Below, one piece after another: positions 6,622-12,327 of a stretch of DNA of 17,716 bases. Numbering within the stretch: the stretch's first letter is position 1; every line of letters begins with the position of its first letter. The position numbers and the translations under genes were made by a program. Where the stretch lies: the NCBI GenBank assembly GCA_013215525.1, contig JABSQY010000032.1, positions 1 to 17,716 on the forward strand, read 5' to 3'. The notes under the pieces were generated by a model that saw nothing but the letters and a program-made list of their open reading frames with translations, had not been told where the DNA came from and made no database searches. The DNA comes from Nanoarchaeales archaeon. Lineage in GTDB: Archaea; Nanobdellota; Nanobdellia; Woesearchaeales; UBA583.

Positions 6622-6882
6622 ATGAAATTCGTATTAATTATCATTTTTACTATGTATTCCCACAACACACAGTTCGGTGTAATCTTTGGAACAACATTAT
6701 ACTTTTGTACAAATGAACAAACAAGAAAAAAATATGAAGAACTAGGAATGAAACCTTTCTCCTATAAAACTAAAATTAAAACTGTAATTGTTAAAAGATA
6801 CTATACATTACCAGAAGAAATTCTAAACGATGAAGAAAAACTAATTGACTGGGTTGAAGATGCAGTTGAAAGTAAAAAATAA
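6622..6882 (+). CDS. TfoX N-terminal-domain-like protein, 5' shortened
   Basis: Eighty-six residues. From about residue 15 onward the sequence follows the TfoX_N pattern: QFGVIFGTTLYFCTNE, YEELGMKPFSYK, a strand, then RYYTLPEEILNDEEKLIDW and AVESKK. The usual first 30-40 residues, including the RKMFGG-like motif, are missing and are replaced by MKFVLIIIF, so the gene is probably truncated or rebuilt at its 5' end. An internal ATG at 6652 is another possible start. TfoX_N proteins are small and of unclear role in archaea; the competence role of bacterial TfoX should not be assumed. It converges with the broken DUF1016 gene, with one base between the two stops. Confidence 0.55.
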   Translation: MKFVLIIIFTMYSHNTQFGVIFGTTLYFCTNEQTRKKYEELGMKPFSYKTKIKTVIVKRYYTLPEEILNDEEKLIDWVEDAVESKK

Positions 6883-6883
6883 A

Positions 6884-7941
6884 TTATTTATTTAATAATT
6901 TTCTAACTTCATTTTCTAACTCTTCTTTTTTAGGTAAATATAATTCATATTTTGAAGCAAATATTTGTTTATTATTTTTTGGTAAAGTATATTCAACAAT
7001 TTGATTCTTCTTTCCAGCACAAAGTAAAATCCCAATTGTATCATTTTCATCACTAGTTTTAATATCTCTATCATAATAATTTACATACATCTGTAACTGA
7101 CCAAGATGTTCATGTTTTAAATCAGTAGTTTTAATTTCAAAAATTACAAAACATTTTAATAATCTATTATAGAAAACTAAATCAATATATATTCAGCGTA
7201 TAAAATTAAATCAAAAACTGAATATACGCCAAATACGAACAAAAATTAACTACCGTATTTACTGTAAAAGTGAGTATTATCTAAAGTAATTCTTTGTTGT
7301 CTTGAAACAAAAGAAAAACCTTTACCTAATTCCAGAATAAATTTTTCCATATTATCAAACAAACCTTGTTCAAATTCTTTTTCAGTATATTCAGGTTTTT
7401 CTTCTAAATTTAAAAATTCCAAAACATAAGGGTCTTTTATCAAATCACTTGGAGTCTCAATAATGTGTCCTTCTTTTGATAGTTTTAAAATATTAGTTTT
7501 ATCTCTAGACAAAGCAAGTCTTTCATACAAAGAAGAATTCATTTGTCGTTTCAACTCTCGCACAGACCAACGCTGTGACTCAAGTTCTTTAATATAAAAA
7601 TCTCTTTTAGAAGAATTAGAAATTCTTAATAACTCAGTATAATGAGACCAACCCAATTGCGTAGACACTGTCTGCGCAATTGGAAAAGTTAAATGAAATT
7701 TTCTAAATTGTTCTAAATTTCTTTTACTAAAACCTTTTCCAAATTTATTAGTAAGTTCTTTTGAAAGATTTTCAAGTAAATATTTCCCATATTCAGCTTT
7801 TTCTTTTCCTTGTTGTTGTTCTTCAACAATAGTACGTCCAATCTCCCAGTAAGTTTGAACCATGATAGTATTAATCTGTTGAATGGTTTGTGTTCGGGCT
7901 TGCGTTATTAAAATACCTATTTTATTAGTTATAGAATCCAT
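6884..7941 (-). pseudogene. DUF1016/YhcG-type PD-(D/E)XK nuclease, split by insertion
   Basis: The N-terminal piece (7941-7246) carries the DUF1016 N domain: TYWEIGRTIVEEQQQG, the SKRNLEQFRKFH motif, LGWSHYTELLRI and SQRWSVRELKRQM. It is intact up to Tyr226 (codon 7264-7266) and then runs into foreign sequence and a stop at 7246. The rest of the nuclease domain resumes at 7186 in another frame: IDLVFYNRLLKCFVIFEIKT with the Asp and ExK of the PD-(D/E)XK site, then LGQLQMYVNYYDRDIK, TIGILLC, and QIFASKYELYLP to the stop at 6884. Joined, about 326 residues, a normal family length. The break is a 77-bp insert, not point decay. The catalytic piece alone starts at a poor internal Met, after the catalytic residues, so activity is unlikely. 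Confidence 0.88.
7187..7263. mobile_element. 77-bp hairpin-rich insert in the DUF1016 gene
   Basis: This is the extra DNA between the FY and IDLV codons of the nuclease. It holds three inverted repeats: TATATTCAG/CTGAATATA (7188-7196 with 7218-7226), GCGTATA/TATACGC (7196-7202 with 7223-7229), and AAATACG/CGTATTT (7231-7237 with 7254-7260). The first two are mutually exclusive. No transposase or clear target duplication is seen. A small non-autonomous element is the best guess; only the insertion itself is certain. Confidence 0.55.
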
Positions 7942-8028
7942 AAAAAATAATCATTTTAAATTATATAAAACAAGTGTTGAGATTTTGTATAAAAAATAAA
8001 TAAAAGTTCAATAATTAATATATACTAG

Positions 8029-8622
8029 TTAATGATTAATAAATTCCAATAAATCTTCTTCTTGAACTCTTGATAATTTAGGTGGAAGATGAATAAAATA
8101 AAATTCTATATCTAAATTATTATCTCTTAAATAATTCTCAACAACATACATAGAATAATTACAAACATAATTTTCTGCATTTTTAGAAATATCTAAATTT
8201 TTAAACTTTGAAACTTTACTTTTAAGTTTTATTTCATTTGAATAATTTTTATAGATTGGTAAAATAATTAACTTATCTTCTGATATTTGTTTACTTATTT
8301 TTAAATTTTTATTAAATAATTTTAACCAATGAGAATAAACTGTCCCAATAAATCTATAAATTGGATTCTTTAAAGTAATCATCTCATTTTTCGCAATTAA
8401 TTCAAATCTAGGTTTAATTATATCAGTATTCATTCCAAAAAAAATTATTTTATCTAAATCATTATTTTTTATTGATTTAATAAAATCATTCTTAAAATAA
8501 CCAACATTAAAAATACGTTTAATAAGATTTTTTGAATTTGGAATTATATTTAAAAAAATTTTACTAGAATTAAAATCTTTATCTAAAAAATCACCAAACC
8601 CAGCAACTAATATTTTTTTCAT
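8029..8622 (-). CDS. pcp: Pyrrolidone-carboxylate peptidase-like (peptidase C15)
   Basis: A 197-residue protein that fits peptidase C15, which removes N-terminal pyroglutamate from peptides. The start ILVAGFGDF matches the family opening TGFGPF. The catalytic triad is visible: E74 in RFELIAKN, C154 in NAENYVCNYSMY and H178 in FYFIHLPP. The middle of the protein (about 82-145) is divergent and lacks several common family residues, and the protein is Lys/Asn/Ile-rich like the genome. It stands alone between the broken nuclease gene and hxlR, on the same strand as both; the gap to hxlR is 66 bp, so co-transcription after hxlR is possible. Specificity for pyroglutamate is inferred from the family. 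Confidence 0.78.
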   Translation of the reverse strand: MKKILVAGFGDFLDKDFNSSKIFLNIIPNSKNLIKRIFNVGYFKNDFIKSIKNNDLDKIIFFGMNTDIIKPRFELIAKNEMITLKNPIYRFIGTVYSHWLKLFNKNLKISKQISEDKLIILPIYKNYSNEIKLKSKVSKFKNLDISKNAENYVCNYSMYVVENYLRDNNLDIEFYFIHLPPKLSRVQEEDLLEFINH

Positions 8623-8688
8623 AATAAACTAACAAAAATAATATTAATAAATCTTTCTACAAAAATAAAATAAAAATTAATCAATTAA

Positions 8689-9015
8689 TTAATTATCAAT
8701 TAATTTACTTTCTGGAACGTACTTTTTTGCCCAAGCATCTAAATCTTTAAAACTTAAAAATAATTTCTCACCAATCTCAGAAACAGAATACTCAACACGT
8801 GGCGGAATTGTATTAAACTTTTTTTTATTAATAATTCCCCACTCCTCAAGTTCGCAAAGTCTAAGAGTTAAAGTTCTAGGATTAATACCTAACTCGACTA
8901 AAATTTCATTAAACCTAATATTAGGATTATTTCTAATTACTTTAATCAAAAACATATTCCACTTCTTTCCAAGTAAATCCATAACATTCCAAATTGGACA
9001 ATTTTTACATTTCAT
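8689..9015 (-). CDS. HxlR-family transcriptional regulator
   Basis: A 108-residue winged-helix regulator. Family marks: CPIWNVMDLLGKKWNMFLIK, then IRFNEILVELGINPRTLTLR, LCELEEWGIINKKK, PPRVEYSVSEIGEKL and a final FKDLDAWAKKY. The N terminus has C3 and C6 in a CxxC arrangement; in characterised members such as YodB and HypR, the N-terminal Cys senses quinones, aldehydes or disulfide stress, so redox control is plausible. It diverges from two GST genes, and related operator-like repeats lie before hxlR and before each gst, which makes it their likely regulator and its own. Unusually for this window, GGAGG at 9032-9028 could serve as a Shine-Dalgarno, 12 nt before the ATG. Confidence 0.92.
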   Translation of the reverse strand: MKCKNCPIWNVMDLLGKKWNMFLIKVIRNNPNIRFNEILVELGINPRTLTLRLCELEEWGIINKKKFNTIPPRVEYSVSEIGEKLFLSFKDLDAWAKKYVPESKLIDN

Positions 9016-9021
9016 TTTTTA

Positions 9022-9063
9022 ACTATACCTCCATAAAGTAATCCACTATACATACATAAAGTA
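9022..9063. promoter_or_regulatory. Two direct operator repeats before hxlR
   Basis: ACTATAC-N4-ATAAAGTA occurs at 9022-9040 and again at 9045-9063, 23 bp apart (about two helical turns). Both halves recur in the operators before the gst genes. The repeats start 7 bp upstream of the hxlR ATG and cover its expected promoter, consistent with autorepression. Confidence 0.7.
9028..9032 (-). promoter_or_regulatory. Possible Shine-Dalgarno of hxlR
   Basis: GGAGG on the - strand, 12 nt before the ATG. Most other genes here show no such motif. It falls in the spacer of the first operator repeat, so chance is possible. Confidence 0.35.
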
Positions 9064-9137
9064 AAACCATAAATGTATATAAAACTAACTATTAACAAAT
9101 GTTGGTAAAACAAACCTTAAATTATCACAACAAACAT

Positions 9138-9162
9138 TACTTTATAATATATAGTAAAGTAA
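9138..9162 (+). promoter_or_regulatory. Operator/promoter before first gst
   Basis: TACTTTATAA, two variable bases, then TATAGTAAAGTAA. With one more T on the left, the outer octamers TTACTTTA and TAAAGTAA form an inverted repeat. It matches 10005-10029 at 23 of 25 positions. The core contains a TATA-like segment, so operator and promoter probably coincide, leaving a leader of roughly 40 nt before the ATG at 9214. Confidence 0.72.
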
Positions 9163-9213
9163 AATAAATAGTAAATCTAGATTTATTATTAATAATGAAA
9201 AAATAAAATAAAA

Positions 9214-9888
9214 ATGAAACAAGACATAAACAAAAATCAAACAAACAAGTACACGCTAACAAGTTTCCCAATTTGTCCATTTGTTCAAAGAGCAATAATT
9301 ACATTAAAACATAAAAATATTGACTTTGATATAAAATATATTGACTTAAAAAATAAACCAGAATGGTTTTTAAAATTATCTCCATTAGGAAAAGTTCCAA
9401 TTTTAGAAGTTGAAAATACAGTAATTTTCGAATCAGCTGTAATCAACGAATTTTTAGATGAAGACACACCAAACACATTACTATCAAAAAACCTAATAGA
9501 AAAAGCGCACCAAAGAGCATGGATTGAATTTGGAAGTACATTAATAATGGACACACACAAATTAATTTTATCAAAGGATGAAGAATCATTTAATGAAAAT
9601 AAAGAAATTGTATTTAACAAATTAAACAAAATTGAAAATGAAATAAAAGGAGAATATTTTTCAGGAAATAAATTTAGTTTAGTAGATACAACATACGCGC
9701 CACTATTACGAATGATATCACTATTTGAAAAAATAACAAACGACAAAGAATATAAAAAATTATCAAAAGTTAAAACTTGGACAAATACATTATTAGAACT
9801 TCCAGAAGTAAAAGAATCAGTAAAAGAAACTTTTAAAGAAGATTTTTATAAATATGTTAAAAATCAAACTAATTATATTTTAGAATAA
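9214..9888 (+). CDS. Glutathione S-transferase family protein (copy 1)
   Basis: A 224-residue two-domain GST-like protein. The thioredoxin-fold N-terminal domain (about 12-90) has SFPICPFVQR with C21 at the active-site position, as in Cys-type (omega/lambda/beta-like) GSTs that act as thiol transferases or reductases. It also has LSPLGKVPIL with the cis-Pro and IFESAVINEFL, the usual gamma-glutamyl binding motif. The helical C-terminal domain follows, with YFSGNKFSLVDTTYAPLL typical of the family. Glutathione is rare in archaea, so the thiol used is uncertain, and transfer from bacteria is likely. It is the first of a tandem pair, with an hxlR gene divergent and an operator-like element 52 bp upstream of the ATG. 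Confidence 0.9.
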   Translation: MKQDINKNQTNKYTLTSFPICPFVQRAIITLKHKNIDFDIKYIDLKNKPEWFLKLSPLGKVPILEVENTVIFESAVINEFLDEDTPNTLLSKNLIEKAHQRAWIEFGSTLIMDTHKLILSKDEESFNENKEIVFNKLNKIENEIKGEYFSGNKFSLVDTTYAPLLRMISLFEKITNDKEYKKLSKVKTWTNTLLELPEVKESVKETFKEDFYKYVKNQTNYILE

Positions 9889-10000
9889 ATAAATAAAAAT
9901 AATATTTATTTTTAACTAATAAACGTAAAGAAAGCAAAATAAACAGTACAAATAGCATTTTTATAATATAACGAATTTAAATATATAATACTCACATCAA

Positions 10001-10029
10001 ACTATACTTTATAAAGTATAGTAAAGTAA
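10001..10029 (+). promoter_or_regulatory. Perfect 22-bp palindrome/operator before second gst
   Basis: Positions 10001-10022 are a perfect palindrome made of ACTATACTTTA and its complement TAAAGTATAGT. The segment 10005-10029 repeats the operator of the first gst with two changes. CTTTATAAAG in the centre can serve as TATA box, so a bound repressor would block TBP. It lies about 88 bp before the ATG at 10117, giving a leader longer than that of the first gst. Confidence 0.75.
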
Positions 10030-10116
10030 CATAATTATAAGTTTTAAAATAGTTTGAATTCCAACTTAATAATTTAATAGATAAATTAAATGAAATTATT
10101 AAACTAAAAAATAAAA

Positions 10117-10779
10117 ATGACACAAAATAATAAAAAATACACATTAACAAGTTTCGCACTTTGTCCATACGTACAAAGATCAATAATTACATTAAAACAT
10201 AAAAAAATTGATTTTGAAATCAAATATATAGAACTTTCAAATAAACCAGAATGGTTCTTAAAACTTTCACCATTAGGAAAAGTTCCAATTTTAGAATTAG
10301 AGAACACAGTTCTTTTTGAATCAGCTGTAATCAATGAATTTTTAGACGAAGATACGCAAGGTAGCATGCTTTCAGAAAACCTAATAGAAAAAGCAGAACA
10401 AAGAGCATGGATTGAGTTCTCATCATCATTAAATATGGAATCATATCATATTGTAAGAGCAAAAGATGAAAAAACATACAACCAAAAAATTGAATCAATC
10501 ACAAATAAATTAAAATTAGTTGAAAAACAAATTAAAGGAAAATATTTCAGTGGAGATAAATTCAGTTTAGTAGATTCAAGTTACGCTCCTTTCTTTATGA
10601 GATTGTTTACAATTGAAAAAATGAAAAACGATATTGATTGGACTCAAATTCCAAAAGTATTTGCATGGGCAGAAACATTACTAGCTCTAGATGAAGTTAA
10701 AACATCAGTAAAAGAAACATTTAAAGAAGATTATATTGGATATATCAAAAAAGAAAATTCTTATATTTATAATAATTAA
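10117..10779 (+). CDS. Glutathione S-transferase family protein (copy 2)
   Basis: A 220-residue paralogue of the GST at 9214-9888. The N-terminal domain is nearly the same: SFALCPYVQR with C16, KPEWFLKLSPLGKVPILE and FESAVINEFLDED. The C-terminal domain is more diverged but keeps YFSGDKFSLVDSSYAP and VKETFKEDY. It has its own operator-like palindrome upstream rather than relying on read-through from copy 1 (228 bp gap), so the duplication included the control region. The divergence in the substrate-side domain suggests the two copies handle different acceptors; that is inference. Confidence 0.9.
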   Translation: MTQNNKKYTLTSFALCPYVQRSIITLKHKKIDFEIKYIELSNKPEWFLKLSPLGKVPILELENTVLFESAVINEFLDEDTQGSMLSENLIEKAEQRAWIEFSSSLNMESYHIVRAKDEKTYNQKIESITNKLKLVEKQIKGKYFSGDKFSLVDSSYAPFFMRLFTIEKMKNDIDWTQIPKVFAWAETLLALDEVKTSVKETFKEDYIGYIKKENSYIYNN

Positions 10780-10800
10780 TTTTAATATTTTTTAAATATT

Positions 10801-11547
10801 TTAATTTCTATTCCAAGTATCTTCAAAATAAGATTTATATTGCTCGTAATTTTGTTTTGATTTAATCACGAATGCAGTTGGAACATTTCCCCAAATAACT
10901 GTCATAACATAATTTTTAAAAATATAAGTTCCAACTGGATATTTATTATTAACATATTTTAAATTCATACCTTTGTATAAATGATGTTTTTCAAATATAA
11001 TTTTATGTTTTTTCTCCAAAATCATTTTTAAACTAATTCCTTTTTCAAGTCTTTTTTCATGATATGTTTTAAAAAAATAAATTAACTTTTTTTCTTTTAA
11101 AATTTCACCAAGTCCAAACACATAATATTCCTCTCCTTTCTCAAGTGTATTTAAAATCAAATTAAAAGCAGTTTTAATCCCATCATAACTTTCATAAACT
11201 GTAGCTTCTTGTTTATCTTCAAGTGTTTTTTTTCTAGTTTCAAACCAAGGAATTATTTCATCAATAATTTCTTTTTTTTGAGAAGATAACTTTTTTTCTT
11301 TATCAGATATAATTTCTAATAAATTTTTAGGATCAGATGCTCTAAAATGTTTAACTTTATTTTTTATAACATAAGAAACTAAACCTTTCTCCTGTAACTT
11401 TTTTAAAATTATATAAATTTTAGAATCTGGAACCACAGCACCAGAAATAATTGGGCCAACTGTTGAAGATTCAAGCTCCAAAAGAGTAAAATAAACTTTA
11501 ATCTCAGAATCATTTAAACCTATATCTCTTAAAACATTAGTATTCAT
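10801..11547 (-). CDS. TrmB-family transcriptional regulator (second)
   Basis: A 248-residue regulator. The frame is open to an ATG at 11586, but the start is placed at 11547 because MNTNVLRDIGLNDSEIKVY aligns with the start of the other TrmB here (NNVLEEIGLSKVECRVY). The extra 13 residues are hydrophobic and lie over the promoter. Winged helix about 1-72 (DSKIYIILKKLQEKGLVSY), coiled-coil linker about 80-110, then a C-terminal domain with VYESYDGIKTAFNLIL and the closing NVPTAFVIK and YFEDTWNRN shared with the first TrmB. It diverges from the secreted beta-rich protein gene (92 bp apart), its probable target. It converges with the second gst, with only 21 bp between stops. Confidence 0.88.
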   Translation of the reverse strand: MNTNVLRDIGLNDSEIKVYFTLLELESSTVGPIISGAVVPDSKIYIILKKLQEKGLVSYVIKNKVKHFRASDPKNLLEIISDKEKKLSSQKKEIIDEIIPWFETRKKTLEDKQEATVYESYDGIKTAFNLILNTLEKGEEYYVFGLGEILKEKKLIYFFKTYHEKRLEKGISLKMILEKKHKIIFEKHHLYKGMNLKYVNNKYPVGTYIFKNYVMTVIWGNVPTAFVIKSKQNYEQYKSYFEDTWNRN

Positions 11548-11585
11548 AATATAAAAATATAAATAAAACCATATAAACTTAACCA

Positions 11586-11597
11586 CTACTTTAGTAG
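11586..11597. promoter_or_regulatory. Palindrome between TrmB and secreted-protein gene
   Basis: CTACT-TT-AGTAG with a GGGG run just after it. It lies between the two divergent starts and directly before the BRE/TATA of the + strand gene, and is a candidate TrmB operator. Confidence 0.45.
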
Positions 11598-11603
11598 GGG
11601 GTC

Positions 11604-11613
11604 TTAAATATAT
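11604..11613 (+). promoter_or_regulatory. TATA-like box of secreted beta-rich protein
   Basis: TTAAATATAT, centred about 31 nt before the ATG at 11640, preceded by GGGGGTC in BRE position. It suggests a very short or absent leader. Confidence 0.45.
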
Positions 11614-11639
11614 AGTTTGTATTACTACTTATAATTACA

Positions 11640-12287
11640 ATGAATAAACGAATTAAAAATACAATAAAAGAATTAGGAGGATTAGGATTATTATTAACTT
11701 CCCTATCGGCAAATTCAAATGAAATTAGTTTAAAACAATATTTCCCAAACCAAAGAGATAATTACCAAGAAATAAGTGCAAAATACACATTAACAGAAGA
11801 TATAAAAGTGCACACATTCCTAAACAATAACACCAAAGGAGATTATTTTGGTAAAACAACTTTAAATAAAAAAATAGGAGATAGTGATTGTTCTATAAAA
11901 TCACAAATCATACACGCCAACGAATTTAAAGCAGACATAGGAGTTGGAGTTAGTTGTTCTAAAAAATTTGACAACGGAGTTTTTGCAAATATTAGTATAC
12001 TACCAGTTTGGGAAAGTAATAATGATAAAGTTCAAACTCAATATTTTATTAAAAAAGATAATATACTTGGAGAAGAAGGAATATTAAGTGGAATAAATTT
12101 TTCAAGTTTTGGAGAATGGGATAAAGAAGGAAAATTCGGATATGGAGAAATGTCTCTTTTAAAATCTAATAAAATTAATGAAAATTTAAACTTTAGTTAT
12201 GGATTAAATTCAGGACTAATAGGAGAAGGAAAATTTATTCCTAAATTAGATATTGGTCTGTTAGCTCAATTTAATATAAAATTTTAA
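11640..12287 (+). CDS. Secreted beta-rich protein, outer-membrane-barrel-like
   Basis: A 215-residue protein of no recognised family. It has a likely Sec signal peptide: KR/K residues, then GGLGLLLTSLSA with a possible cut near residue 24. The mature part is built of alternating polar/hydrophobic strands with Gly, for example KADIGVGVSC, NLNFSYGLNSGL and LDIGLLAQFNIKF. The last residue is Phe after an alternating strand, the hallmark of bacterial outer-membrane beta-barrels, which would be unexpected in an archaeon. Two Cys (84, 106) could form a disulfide. It diverges from a TrmB regulator with a palindrome between them, so expression is probably controlled by it. A soluble beta-sandwich is an equal possibility. 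Confidence 0.6.
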   Translation: MNKRIKNTIKELGGLGLLLTSLSANSNEISLKQYFPNQRDNYQEISAKYTLTEDIKVHTFLNNNTKGDYFGKTTLNKKIGDSDCSIKSQIIHANEFKADIGVGVSCSKKFDNGVFANISILPVWESNNDKVQTQYFIKKDNILGEEGILSGINFSSFGEWDKEGKFGYGEMSLLKSNKINENLNFSYGLNSGLIGEGKFIPKLDIGLLAQFNIKF

Positions 12288-12327
12288 TATTTAGAATTAA
12301 AGTTTAAAAATTAATTAAGAAATAAAA

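Noticed and set aside
9285..9746. - strand ORFs opposite both gst genes
   Set aside because: They mirror the gst coding frames (both copies give similar antisense ORFs because the genes are paralogues) and have no family features.
11548..11586. Upstream Met of the second TrmB
   Set aside because: It adds a hydrophobic 13-residue stretch absent from the paralogue; the Met at 11547 aligns with the other TrmB start.
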